NCBI RefSeq assembly: GCF_035222485.1
Contig: NC_085922.1
Span: 3,673,001-3,737,000 of the forward strand
Reading direction: 5' to 3'
DNA: 64,000 nt
DNA from: Podospora pseudoanserina
Lineage: Eukaryota; Ascomycota; Sordariomycetes; Sordariales; Podosporaceae
In this document: positions 11,864 through 23,961 of the stretch, in pieces
How positions within the stretch are numbered: position 1 is the first letter of the stretch
How the letters are laid out: each line of letters begins with the position of its first letter
The notes under the pieces: model-generated
Database searches by the model: none
Told to the model about the DNA's origin: nothing
Seen by the model: only the letters and a program-made list of their open reading frames with translations
Position numbers and translations under genes: made by a program

Positions 11864-14124
11864 ACACGGGAGGAGGGGTGATCTTGGCCGCCCAACCCTT
11901 TCCAAGCTTTGGACTGGGCAACCGTGCACATACGGCTTCGGCAACGGGTGACGGTACATGAGGTGGCCCGATGGGTTTGTGTCTGACAGGTTGGTCGATA
12001 CCTTCGTCATCGTGGGCGAGATGTCATCTACCGTACCGTCGTCGTGGGTACCTTTACCAGGATCAACCGATTCTCCAACTTCTTGCCCTTGATGCCTCCA
12101 CTTTCTTCCACTTGATCATTCACAGAGAGGGGGATCTAGGGGAGGTGAGGTGAGCTGAGCTGAGGGGAGGTGAGGTGGTAGCATTGCCAATGTGCCGGGA
12201 CTGCTGGCTGGCTGGCTGGCTGGATGACGGGTTCCAGAACGTGGAGAAGATTGGGTAGGTGGATTGAGCCAGCTCCAACACTACCAACTTGCCTGCTTAT
12301 ATTGTGGATAAATTACCCGAGTGGGCGGGTTGGTTGGTTTTTGTTGGTTGGGGGAGCGGTAGTGCATATGTACTCGGTGATAGGGGGGTCAAAATGGGTA
12401 TAAAAATCGTGGTTGACCGTCTCGGACTCGGGGGTCAAGGGTTCGGGATTCGGGACGTGTGTTCTCGCTGGATGTTGTGTTACGACCAAGACGCTTTGTG
12501 TGTTGCACGAGCTTTTGAGACAGATGGCAATCAAGATTCTAAGATGCAATGCTAATCGGAGTATGGGGGCAATATGTTTTCACATGAGTCGGGGAGTGCC
12601 CCTGAATGGTATGTGGTGACTGAGGTGGGATAACATCCGATTTGACTATATGGTGCATGCAAATGGTGTTGTTGTTCTGACATCCTGCTTTTTGTTGGGT
12701 ACTCTGGTATCGCCATGATGACTGTTGGTCTGACTGCATTATGAACCCCCCTGATGGGGGATTTTTGAATGAGGGTTGAAAAGTCTAATCAGCCCGGATT
12801 TAGGAGTATGTCCGTAGATGGATGCACTTACATGATGGACACAAATTGATGTTGATATGAATCCAAACCTAACCGGCAGATGCAAGAGCTGGGCAAAAAG
12901 GTGGGCAAAAAAGTGGGCGGTGACTATGAATTCATTGCCACGGTATGTTAGACTTTGTAACGGTCTTTTAGCCATAGCTGCGGTCCGAGCCTTATACTAA
13001 GTCATGTTTTGATAGAGTATCACTCCTCACATCCTTTCAGTTTCGTCTAGAGCCCTCTTCACCAAAAGACCGCATGCAATTATAGCTTTGGGCGGATAAT
13101 AGCAAGAAAGGTCATTGTTTATTCATCTGTTCTGATGTTAATGATTTATGACAAATACCCTAGGTTATGCTTTGAGCCACAATAAGGTTCTATGTCTCTT
13201 TGAAGTGGCTGGCATAATGACTTGGCCTTGACTTTCACTCTATCTAATCACAGTCTTTCCTGCCTGACTCTACCATACATCCCCATCAGGTCCCTTTGAA
13301 TGATTATGTCGTTGTGAATAGGAGATGACTGGCAGTACACATGATCTGAACCGAAAGGGGATTAAGAGTCTCATTTCATATCGAAGACTAGTTCTGCACA
13401 CAACAGCATCTTGTCAGTGGATCGAAGCTGGTTTATATAAATCCTGCTGGGTTGAAAAATCGTGTTTATATTCGATATGCGTGCTTCTTTACTCGAGACA
13501 TGTTTCTTCCTATCATTAACAACCATAGGTGTTGCTTTTACTGTGGCAGCATCATCAACTTCCCGGTTGTTACCCAGCCTCGGTGACTGGCCAACGTGAA
13601 TGAATACAGCCAAAGCACGTTCATTACATAGACACATGTCTGTCAAGAGGTAAACATATCATAAACACCAGAGTATGTGGCAGGTATAGAAAAGAGCTAA
13701 CCGTCAAATCCGTTAACCACCAGGACGCCTGGCCTTATGTGTTTATTTCCTCAAAGTCACCTCCTGAAGTGACTTCGCATACTCAAGGGGGTGGGAAAGA
13801 CGCCATCAAGGTGCCTGACCTTCTCGGCAATCTTTACTGTACGCCTGACCAAAGGAGACTATCAGACGACACTTGTAGCGAACTTCCTGCCATTTCCTTC
13901 TTATCGAGTCCTCTATCTGACGTCCCCGGTGTCTCCCACCGGAGCAACTCCCCCAAGACCTTATCGGTAGAGTTTTATTGCAAGCGACCTAAACAAAAAC
14001 AATAGGAGAGCCCCACCGGAGCTCACTTTTTGGCCTGCAGAAAAAGACCTGACATTCGGCTCTTCTCTTCAGACGAATTCTCTCTTCTTCAGCCGATTTT
14101 CATCTCACCACTTCTCTGACCAGC

Positions 14125-17100
14125 ATGACCCAGAACTTCTCACAAACTTCATCTCACCATCGTCTGATTTTCTTCTCGCGATCCGTTATCAAGATGGAGT
14201 CACATGTATCTGAAGGGCCCATCATGAGCATCCGTGGTGACACAGGTCATCCCACTTGTTTCCGCCTTGTTGTTGGTGGCCCCAAGGAGTCCTGGCTGAA
14301 GTTTGACTGCTTCGATTCTGTAAGTATAACTGCTCTCTCGTCTCTCAAACCTTTCCTCCCCCACCCACCAAACCCCTTCACCAAGAGCCCGCAACTAACA
14401 CGTTCCTCCTCTCCAAAAGTCGGAATGGGAGCTCACCTGTCCCGGCGTCAAGGCCTGGATCAGCACCCTTCAGGCCAAGCGTGACGTGCCGTTCCTCCCT
14501 TTCGACCTCCCGGAGTTCCCTTTCTTCGTCTTCGGTCCGACCAAGACCATCCAGCAAATCAGCAACATCGGCCCTGGTGCCATTGAACGTAAGTTGGATC
14601 ACGCCTCCCTTCCTCTCAGACCAAACCCCTGACCTCCTGCGACAGATGAATACAAGGCCCTCGCCCAGCAATGCAGATCCTCCGACCCTATCGAGAAACT
14701 CGCTGCCTCCAACCGCCTCCAGGACCTGGGAACTATCATCAACTGGTTACTTGTCTTCTTGGTCCGCCCTTGCGCTTCCCCGCCCCCTGATATCAGGTCG
14801 TTCTTTGACCACAAGCTTGAAACCGGCGACCCAGTCGCGGACAGCGAAGCCAGCAAAGTCATCCAGGCGATGGAGCGCAGTCCGCAAATGAACATCCAGT
14901 CATTGGAAAGGTTCATCTGCTCGGCTCACCCCTTGCACGTCGCCTTCAAGGTCCTTGCTGCAGTCATTATCAGGTGTCATCAAGTTCGGCCCCTGCCTCA
15001 TCAGGTTCAGCCTGGCACGGCGCAGTTCCTCGAGCATCTCGCTGAGATTGCGACCTCGCCATCTCCAACAATCATGGAGGAGTCGCTCCCCATGGGCAGG
15101 CATCCATACACCCAGGTGTTCATCCCCCATGCGGCGGGTGTGAGGAGTAATCACCCTGGTCTACACCCAGCCGGCATCATGATTGCACTCAACCTCTATC
15201 AATTCAGCAGGCTCAAGGAGTTGGGCACAACAAACGATGTGCGGGGGTGGAGGCACCCTGTGTATGAGCCTCGACTCACCAAGCTTCGGAATGATCTTAT
15301 CCGGTACTTTTTGACCTCGGGGAGAACGGTGCTGTTTGACGAGCTAGTGAGGGTTCAGTGGAGGGTTGACAAGTGGTTTGACCACATCGACAGTCCGAAG
15401 CGTCCTATGCCGGGCAGTGACGCCAGGACGATGGACACCTATCGGCTGCTGCGTTCGGGGAAGAGTCACCAGGACCCAGCTAAACGGTTGGAGTTGCTGT
15501 TGGCGAATGTCTCTGCTGAACCATCGCCGATGCCAGCTGAGGTTGAAGAGGAGGAGTCAAGCCCCAGCAGGACTGAAGATGAAGCCTCGTCCTCTGATGA
15601 GATGCCAGACCTTAACGAGACCCAGCGGACAGCCCCTTCCTCCCAAAAAGAGCCACGCCCCACCACCGTGGAAGACGAGCCATCCTGCTCCAAAGAAGAA
15701 TATGGCGAGGACGACGAGGACGCCTACGAGGACGAGCTGGTCCTTGATATAACATTCGGCATGCCGATCTCAGACGCCCACCAGGACTTCCTCCCCCCTC
15801 GGGTGTCAAACATGATCACATGCATGAAGGCGGCAAAGAGCCTGCTCAAGGGCAAAGCAGTCATGAAAAGCATGAAACGGGAGACTCTTGAGGCTCACCG
15901 CGACGAGCTGCAAGCCCAGGCGTGCAACTTGGCGCTTGTGGAGGGCTCGCCGGTCTACGAAACGCTGGCCAGCGTCCCGTCGGCAGGCGGCTCGTCCCCC
16001 GAGCAGGTGCCGGCTAGGCTAGCCGAGCTCGGCATGCTGGAGCTCAGCCTGCTGCCGCCCGGGATTGCAAGGCTGTCCGCCGAGCAGAAGGTAGAACACT
16101 TTAAGAGTCTCTGCCACCGACAGGAATTGGAATTAGCCGATATTGTCAAGAAGAAGAAGGCTGGCCTCGAGGCAAGACCTCTTCCCCAACCGCCCCAGCC
16201 CTCCACGTCCCGCCAGGCACAGTTGATGCCGCCGCCTCCGTTGTCCTCCCGCCTCCCAGATGCCACCAATGCCGAGATCCTCCGGGCTGTTGGAGAACAA
16301 GTCATCCAACATGGCGAACAGCTGAAGCCTGAGCGGAGAGAAGCCAACGATGAGCTTCTCAGGATACAAATGGCCGAGCTGGAGCCGGGGCGTTCAAGAC
16401 TGGAAGACAAAGAACTCGAGCGGGCAAGACAAAAGGCCAAAACGATCGAGGCTGAATTAGACGCAGCCCAGCAGCAAGAGAGGAAGAGGCAAAGAAAGAA
16501 CTTAGCCAAGAAAGAGAGACGTCAGGCACGAAAGCAACTGGAGAAGCAGGCTCTTCAAGTTGAGCCACAGCCAGCTGAGACGCAAAAGCCTGAGGAGGGG
16601 GAACCATCATCGTCCCAGCTTGCATCGACATCGTCGCACTTGCAAGCGGAAGAGGAAAATTTGTCAGAGGCCGTAACAATCCTGGCGCTGTCCGAGCCTG
16701 AGCAGCAAGATGGTGAGCAGGTGGTGGCCACACCGTCTGAGCTTGCCCAAGCTCAAGAAGTCTCGCTTCCAGAGTCAGAATCGAAGGAAGATGGGGAGGG
16801 GGCGGCAGGGCCCCCTAAAAGAAACCTTACCGGATGGGACCGCCGAAGGTTGAAAAAGAGGGAGAGAAAGGAGAGAGAGGCCGAGGAGAAACAACGGAGG
16901 GAGGAAGAGAAAGCCCGGCAACGCGAGGCGGCCAAGGCGAAAGCCGAAGCCAAAATGGCCAAGCGACTTGCCGAGGACAAGAAACGCTGGGACGAAGAAA
17001 AGAGACAGAGGGAAGAGGAGGAACGTCTCCGGATCGAGAGGGAGGCAGAGCAGTTGGCGCGAGCGACGGAAGAGTCGCTGCGTCAAGCCAAGGAGGACGA

Positions 17101-18487
17101 GACCCTTCGCAAGGCAGAAGAGGTTCGGAAGGTGAAGGAGCTGGCAAAGGCCCAGTCCGAGGTCAAACCCAAGACCCGGCGTGCCGATGTCAAGTCTCTG
17201 GAAACCTGGAGAGCCAAGTCGGTTCCTGCAGAGTCCGCAGGACCGGCAACTTCTGTCTTGCCTGTCCCATCGTCGTCGTCGTTGTCTGCCGGCCCTGTTC
17301 CCGCCCTGCCGCCCTCGCCCGTCCGAGCTCCGGTGCCTGTGGTCTCGCCCGCTCGCCCTGCTGTTGCTGTGTCCCCGCGCGTGCTCGCGGCTCCGTCTCC
17401 GCGTTCGCCCGTGCTTTCGCCCGCTCGGAAGCCCCTGCTTCGGCTTGGGGACGTGACTCTTCCAGAGGACTTCGCCAAGACAGGAGAGTCGTTGCTGTTT
17501 TCGTCGCACCGGCCTGTGATATCCATACCACAGCGGACAACAACTCCTCCTGTCTTGGTGTCGTCGCCAACTCCTCTGGCGATGAACGTCCCTTCGTCCC
17601 CTGTTGTGTTGGCACCAGTCACACCACCAGTCCCGGAGCCCACGCCGCCACCCTCACCACCACCCGCACCCGCACCCGCACCAGCCCCGGCGCCGGTGAT
17701 AGACGACGACCCGTTTATCACCAGTGGAGCAGCAGTCGCCGGAAGCTCAGCTTAGAAGGCTGAGCAGGCATTCAGGCAAGCAGCCGAAGCACGTACCCGT
17801 ATTGATGGCGGCAGTGCTCACTCTCAGCTCCGAAGTTCTCCTCCCAGAGTGGCTCAGGAAATCGTCGACGATGCAGTTCACCGCAGTGTTGAGAGCGCGC
17901 GTCTTGTCCACACCCTTGCACTCAGTGGTCGGGAACGTGATGTAGTTCGCCGGGAAGAGGCTGTCGGACAGCGGGAATACGCGGTCTGGGATCAAGAACA
18001 GGAGCTTTGGCGCGAACAAAAGAAGCTGAAGCAACAGCGGGAAGCATTCCGTCAACAACAGAGAGCGCTCGATCTCCGTGAGGTTGCCATACGTGGCCGC
18101 GAAAATAACCTTGACGCGCTGTTTCATGCCTGGGAACTCCGTCTAGAGGCTCGTGAGGCCGAGGTGGTACGACGCGAAAAGGCAGCAAACGAGCGGGACA
18201 CGGGGGTATATCACCGCATCAGACAGGTTGGTTTGCGAGAAGAGGAGGTGTACCGGCGAGAGATGGCTGTCTATGAGCTGGAGCAGCATGGCTCTTCATC
18301 TTCACCGGATATCACTCCTTTGCCAGAGAGCAACTCCTCTTCACTGGAGATCAACTCCTCGTCATTGGAGATCAGCTCTTCGCCCATTCGTGGCATCTTC
18401 ACTTCTTCGGCCGACACCACATGGTCCACACAGCCGACTGAGAATCAGACAAGTGTAGACATGGAGGATCCGGAAAGCAGAATATAA
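14125..18487 (+). CDS. Large coiled-coil, proline-rich protein of unknown function
   Basis: Exons 14125-14319, 14420-14588 and 14646 onward join in frame (donors GTAAGT and GTAAGT). Read to the TAG at 17753-17755 the protein has 1157 aa. The same frame then stays open from 17756 to a TAA at 18487, with no in-frame ATG until about 18262. A 60-nt GT...AG segment, 17696-17755, whose final codon is that TAG, would be removed in frame and give a 1381 aa protein; I chose this longer model. The N-terminal 400 residues look globular and lack a domain I know. An acidic Ser-rich stretch follows, then a long Arg/Glu/Lys coiled coil (about residues 690-955), a Pro/Val/Ser-rich linker, and a second coiled coil encoded after 17756. 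An alternative ATG at 14191 (context AAGATGG) would drop 22 residues. Possibly a cytoskeletal or septal scaffold; this is a guess from composition. Confidence 0.6.
17696..17755 (+). other. Candidate 60-nt in-frame intron ending on a stop codon
   Basis: GT at 17696 and AG at 17754-17755 bound a segment of exactly 20 codons in phase 0, whose last codon is TAG. Splicing joins two coiled-coil regions; retention stops the protein. The donor (GTGATA) is weak and the branch candidate (GCTCAGC) poor, so retention may be common or the splice may not exist. Confidence 0.4.
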
Positions 18488-20097
18488 CCGCAGCTTTCAC
18501 GGTAGTGGCCGTTCAAGGTCAAGTGAGCCTGTTGAGCAGAGAAATGAGGCAGTCCATGGAAGTGGCAATGTCCGTGAAGCACCTTCCTTCAGGAGATGAT
18601 GAGTACGCCAAAGAAGGGTCTTCGATTTGTTGAGGGGAAAGCAGAGAGAGGAGGTGGGGTTGATGGTATTGGGAGTAATAAGGGAGGAAGTAACGGAGAA
18701 GGGGGCAGGCGTAGGACGAGCAACGATAGAGACAAATGTAGAGTGTGTATGATTAAATGTTGTATATGTTGTTGATACTTGCTGTAGGTGGACTGTGTGA
18801 CTGTGAGACTGAAGTCAAGGTGGGGGGATCAGGAATTGCCAGCCCCGCGTGGGTGTGTGCACGGTGTGTCCACCACAGGAGGCTCCACTCTGTATGAGGG
18901 CCTAGACTACCCCACTTGGAAGCATTGGCAGAAACTGGGCGCGCAGAATTGTGCTTCACATGAATTGCCTGCAATTGCCTGGCGAGCGAGCTCATCATGG
19001 TCAGTCATGGCCAAACATGAACCTTCCTGAGGTAGTTCAAGAAGCTAACACAAGATCACAGAAGACGATCCAAATCTCGTGCCGCCTACAACACTCCCTC
19101 GGACCTACCTCCGAGCACAGGTGGAGAAACATCTCCGGTGTCGAGTTATAATTATCTGCCATCATCAAAACGGCTCAAACGGGCGTTACGGATATCCAAC
19201 TTACTTATAACCTTAATCATGGCTGTTACATGCCGCCGACGACGGTATGCAGCAAGTCCATCCATCCACTTTTCGATAGATGAGTCCTCACTCTCTTGTT
19301 CTTCCCTCGTCTTCTTGTGTGGCAATATACTGTGTTGCTGAGGTAGCATCCGCATCGAAACAGGTCACCTGCACCTGCATATGCATCTCTAGAAGAACGT
19401 TGAGCTCGGTTGAACAAGAAGATCCCCTCGTCTTATCTGCAATATCATCTTGTCTTTTTCCCCGCCTCAATTTCCACGGTGAGATTTTAACACCAAGATC
19501 GTCACGCTATCTCGCAAACACTGCCCGTCTCCTCCTTCCCGCCCGCCCGGACACCACGCCGGCGCCGAGTGGTTCAAGAGTGCGGCCCGCAAACACGAAA
19601 AGGTGAGTTTCCACACGGCTAGCTCCCCCGGCGTTTTCCTTTCCCCATCCCGGCTAGATTAGCCCGTCGTGATACCCCCGTCGCCGAACCTTGATGCCAC
19701 TGGCCGCTCAACACCCGCAAGTGGACCTCTCTCGCGATGGCTTGAAAAGAAAGGGGCCCTGCCCTTGTTTGTTTGGCCAGAGGGCGGGCGCTCTCTTTCT
19801 CGCTCATTGCCGACGAGACTACTCCTCCCCACTACACTCAAAACATCTCAACCCTTGTTGACATCATTTTAACTCTTTTTTTTTTCTTAATAGAACTCCA
19901 AGAAGTAATATCTTTGACCTTCTTCCTGGCTTCCAATTCACGGCTGGCACCACCTACTTTTGTTTTGCTTTTTTCTCGGGCACGGCAAACGAGACGGCGG
20001 GGAAAACGACATCTTCAACGACAGACGAACCAAGACCCCCTAATAAACCCAATCTAGGCCCAAAACTAAAATAATTTGTAATACATCACGCACCAAC
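18488..20097. other. Intergenic, 1.6 kb, no supported gene
   Basis: Lies between two plus-strand genes. It is expected to hold the 3' UTR of the coiled-coil gene and the promoter and long C/T-rich leader of the next gene (pyrimidine-rich from about 19400). No conserved frame was recognised. Confidence 0.6.
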
Positions 20098-20670
20098 ATG
20101 TGCCGCAAAGTAGTCTTCGCCGGCATGTGCTCCCACTGCAACGGCGGCCCCTTCGAATGGACCCTCCTCTCCCGCGAGCTCCCCTGCCTCGACGCGAAAA
20201 ACAGCGGCCTCTTTGGCGGCTGCCCGACCGGCGTCGAGAGGGACGAGAAACAACACGAGCAAGAATGCGCCGCCTGCGAGGCGCTGCTGGGCGCGGACGA
20301 GGGCTACGGGCCCGGCATGGAGGACGAAGAGACACTCGGGTTTGTGGGTTACTACACCGGCGACTTTGGCGCCATCCCCCCCCCCACCACCACCAGCAAT
20401 CCCACCGGTAATGGTGATGGCCATCCCAGTCACATCACGCATCATCATCATCATCACGTCAAGAAGGGGAGCGGGGAGTACCACGACTGGAACGTGGTGG
20501 CTGTTGGTGCTGCTGCTGCTGCTGCGGATCATGACTATCATCACAAAAAAGCATACAGTGCTGACAAGAGTGTTGCTGGTGGGCAGGCGTCAGGGATGAG
20601 GCGATCGTCAGAGAGGAGGGGGAGCGGGGGGGATGAGTCGAGGAGGAAGAAGAAGCAGCGCAAGACTTGA
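20098..20670 (+). CDS. Small Cys-rich/His-rich conserved fungal protein of unknown function
   Basis: Intronless frame of 190 aa beginning MCRKVVFAGMCSHCNGG. The first 70 residues contain paired Cys/His (CRK, CSHC, a CPTG and a CAAC near residue 60), a pattern that could bind a metal, and I recall similar short uncharacterised proteins in Sordariomycetes starting with a CRK...CSHC block. The middle is low-complexity and has a natural run of six histidines (about residues 115-120). The end is a basic Arg/Lys/Ser tail ending KKKQRKT, possibly a nuclear localisation signal. The start follows an A/C-rich leader (ACCAACATGT). The function is unknown; the N-terminal block is the only part likely to be conserved. 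Confidence 0.7.
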   Translation: MCRKVVFAGMCSHCNGGPFEWTLLSRELPCLDAKNSGLFGGCPTGVERDEKQHEQECAACEALLGADEGYGPGMEDEETLGFVGYYTGDFGAIPPPTTTSNPTGNGDGHPSHITHHHHHHVKKGSGEYHDWNVVAVGAAAAAADHDYHHKKAYSADKSVAGGQASGMRRSSERRGSGGDESRRKKKQRKT

Positions 20671-21316
20671 GAGGGCGACAAAGAAAAGGGTGGGAAAATA
20701 AATACGAGAAACGATCGAGCCGCGGAAACAAGCTTTGCGGGGAACCCGGCAGCCGGAGGGAGATATTCCACGCTACCACGATTTACAGACATACTCGTAC
20801 CACGCTGCGATATCACCACCAAGATATAGGCCGAGATTACGGGCACAAACTACCAAACACCGTGCCAGTCTTGCGATAACCCTGCAGGAAACGAGTCGAA
20901 ACAAGCGCATAGGAACGACGAGGACTGTCAACAGGAAATGTGCAGGCGGAAAAAGCTACCTGGTTTTGGCTTCGGATACGATGCGGAGTTTTGTGGATGT
21001 CCAAACGGTGGCCACGAGAATCGAAGCATGGCGCATGGAGTACGGACGGATGAGGAAAGGTTAACACGATACCCTGGGCACGGATTTGAGCGTGGAGGCA
21101 CAGGACAGCAAAGTGTATTTGAGCGAGCATTGCTGGAGCACATTTATCTGAGAACTTGAGAGCATACCAAAAATACAACCATCTAAACACACCTCTCCAG
21201 ACCCATATCTTCTCCGTCATGATATGTACCACATATTGGAGACTGATTCCTGAACAAAAGCCTCGGCTAGTGCTGATTAAGCCTTGCCTCTTTGAACCCT
21301 CTAATTCTACCCATTC

Positions 21317-21350
<34 letters not shown>

Positions 21351-21399
21351 CAACCCCCCCCCCTCCCATCTAGTCTACCAGACGCCATCTCTCCTCCAT
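20671..21399. other. Intergenic, about 0.7 kb between convergent genes
   Basis: Separates the 3' ends of the small Cys/His gene and the DUF829 gene. It contains an (AAC)n tract at 21316-21350. The frames on both strands are low-complexity translations of that repeat or random. No gene seen. Confidence 0.6.
21316..21350. repeat. (AAC)n microsatellite
   Basis: About eleven uninterrupted AAC/CAA units followed by a C-run, in intergenic DNA. Confidence 0.9.
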
Positions 21400-22277
21400 C
21401 TACTCCAACCTCCCCTCCCACAACCCCCTAACAACCCCCAATACCTCTCCTGATTCCCTCCCTCCCATGCGCCACATGCCCCGTTCCCCTAAACTTCTCC
21501 AACCTCACGACCGCGAACCCGTTCCTCCTTGCCTCCTCGGCATGGCTCTCCACATCCCTCCAATGCACCAGCTCATCCCCCTCGCTGTAGATATACCCCC
21601 CTCACCTCCTTCCCCCCCAGCTTTTCCCAGTCATTGTGCCCCCTGTTCAAATACGCCAACGGTCCCGTCTTGTTCTTCCCAATAAAAACGTGCCAGAACC
21701 ACCCCCACGCACAGAAGAGGTGGAGCATCGGCGCGACTAACCAGTACACCACCCCCTTTGACCCAGCAGAGAAGGCTTTGAACGCAGACAAGTACCTGTA
21801 CTGGCCGGGACAAGAGTCGTAGATGATGACATATCTGGGCAGGGCCTCGGGGGTTAGGGCCTGGCGGAGGTGGTGCAGCATTAGACTGCCGCCGTTGGAC
21901 CAGAGGTGGATCAGCACTTCTGGCTTGGTCTTGTCATCTGGGGTTGGTGACCCGACAAAAAGGGATTTTACAAAGGGCACCACGGGAGCTACGTCGTTCG
22001 GCGCCGAGGTTTTGGAGAAGAAGTGGCGTGGTTCGGAACGTAGCAGGACGATGGAGGAGGAGGGGTAGAGGGACTGATAGGGGAGGAGGTATTTGGCTAT
22101 ATGGACGTCACGGGCGCCCATCCAGGTGGCTAGGAGAAGGAGTTTTGGGTCGTTGTTCTGGGAGGTGCTGTTGGTAGATGTGGGAGGGGTGTAAACGTAG
22201 GCTGAGGGTGAGACTTTGGTCATGAAGTCGAGGGGGTTGTTGGCTTTGGTGAGAGGGGTGGGGGTGTTGGAGGCCAT
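21400..22277 (-). pseudogene. DUF829/TMEM53-like (PaxU-type) alpha/beta-hydrolase gene, frame broken near its 3' end
   Basis: The first 234 codons from the ATG at 22277 are intact and recognisable: LLLLATWMGARDVHIAKYL near the N-terminus, then EVLIHLWSNGGSLMLHHL (nucleophile-elbow region) and YVIIYDSCPGQYRYLSAF, as in fungal TMEM53/DUF829 proteins. That frame runs into a stop at 21573. The family's last third is still visible in other frames: YIYSEGDELVHWRDVE, then GTGHVAHGRE, then RYWG and RGLWEG ending at a TAG at 21400-21402. Three one-base shifts, at or beside G-runs (about 21596-21601, 21441-21460, 21434-21438), account for this. No intron of usable length explains them. Either the gene is decaying or the assembly has homopolymer errors. 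Substrate unknown for the family. Confidence 0.7.
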
Positions 22278-23961
22278 TGTCGCGATGGGGTGTGTTGAAG
22301 ACTACCTAGACTTGGGAAATACTGGAAAATAAAAATCCGACGTGAGAGGGTGAGGCGCCTGATATAAAAACAAAAGCCAAAAGTGGTTGCGGCGTAGACA
22401 AAAGTCCTGGCCGCGGCACCCCTGTCTCTCAACACATTGCCAAGGCGTCATCCCGCACTCACTTTGAAAGGCGCCCCACCAGCAAACTGGTGGGGCCGGC
22501 GTCAAAAGATTCCATCTTCGGACTTATTATATGCTCTCTCACAAGACGAGACGAACAACAGGTGGCTGTGTTAATTTTACCTGTGGCTAGCTACTATCTC
22601 ATCCGCCATATGCATCTCATAGACCAACGGCTTACAAATTGGAAAACTTGCTGAGAAAACAGTATGAAGGAAACAGCCCCGAACCGTTGGATCACATATC
22701 ACGGAGCCGAGGCATTTCCCTTTTGAGATATCCTCAGCCTCACGACGACATCTCGGTGAGCCAGCCGCCAAGAGCTCTGCCGCCAAGATGGGTCTGATAC
22801 ATACACAGCATGTCACAGTCATGGCTACAAACCGCTTCGCAAAGTTCAATATACACTAGCTAATCAGGTATCAATTCCTCCCTCCCGTTATCCTCACTTG
22901 CCCTACCCATTCACCGTTTTTATTTGTCGCCTCACCGAAAGGCTTCCCCGAGGCCTGCTAATATACACCCAGACCCATTAGATAGTTCAGATCGGTCAAA
23001 CGCATATCCCGTAGGTAGTATCGCTATGCAGTCACGATATGCATGTCGAGCGAAGAACAAGAGAAGCTCCTGTGAACCGGTAGAAATGACGCATAACCGC
23101 TGCAAACAAGCATCAAGACGAAAACCGCATGAATGTGGCCAGGAGATGCAAGCTGCTGAAAAGAAAAAGAGACGAGATAAGAAAAGGCGCTTCGGGGAAA
23201 ACCGCCCAGAATAAAATATATCCGCTGTTTGCGGATGCAGAAAGGGGCGTGCTTGGCTGGAGCTCACCCATATCCATGGATTCAATGTGGCGGGAACGGA
23301 TCCAATACCATACCGAGCCTCCTGGGTTGTGTGTGGCCAAAGAAGATATCAATGTCTGGCTGTGTGAGGCTCCATACAGACCTGACACCTGTGCTGTCAA
23401 AGCAGCCCTCGGCCACCTGCTGTCGCATAGCATCATTGCATCGACAAGCGAACAGCAACAGACGTGCGCCGAAAGGCCAGGTGAAGCAGGACTATCCTGT
23501 GATGGTCAAGTTGTCTCAGTCATCATCAATGACAATGCATCAGATGGCATCCGGGCAACAAGGCGCAATGCAGGGCGAGAGAAACAGCACGGCCGTCAAC
23601 ATCATGTCCAAACCGCGGAGGGAGACTCCGAAGTGAGTCCTGGCCCACCGTGGTACGCGGCCAAAGGTATCGAATAAGAAATGTCCGTGGCAGGCGGCCG
23701 GAAGCCTGCGAAAAAAGCGCGCTGGAATGAAATGTTCGTACTCGTACAGTCATCAGAAAACAACAGTCCGGTAGGGGGCTGAATGCATGAGCTTGTTTCA
23801 TGCCTTGGTATCATGAATATGTGAGTGCCGCAAAGAAAGAGAGTTCATGGTGCAGGGTCAAGACGGCAGCAATGCAGCAGCGAAAATGTCATGACGTGTC
23901 AGTCGGATGAGCGGGCCTTTTCATCAACAATCGCATCAAAGAATCTCAGATCATGGCGCAA
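22278..23961. other. Intergenic, 1.7 kb, no supported gene
   Basis: Lies upstream of the DUF829 gene and downstream of the KH-protein gene. A plus-strand frame at 23129-23677 (182 codons) starts with ATG but shows no domain, no homology I know and ordinary non-coding composition, so I do not call it. Confidence 0.55.

Larger units (their letters stand above)
9612..14124. other. 4.5 kb gene-poor stretch with simple repeats
   Basis: No frame here has a domain, a sensible start or splice partners. It contains T/G homopolymer runs near 10990, 11060 and 11580, an (AC)n tract at 11831-11857, a GGTGA/GCTGA-rich purine tract near 12140-12175, a GGCT repeat near 12207, and a visibly more AT-rich part at about 12.65-13.75 kb. 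The last 300 bases probably hold the promoter of the coiled-coil gene. Confidence 0.6.

Noticed and set aside
17753-17755. Programmed stop-codon readthrough of TAG
   Set aside because: The context (GCT TAG AAG) lacks the CTA-type readthrough signal known in fungi; a spliced or mutated stop is simpler.
23129-23677. 182-codon plus-strand frame
   Set aside because: Has an ATG but no conserved motif or splice context; could be a lineage-specific gene but the sequence gives no support.
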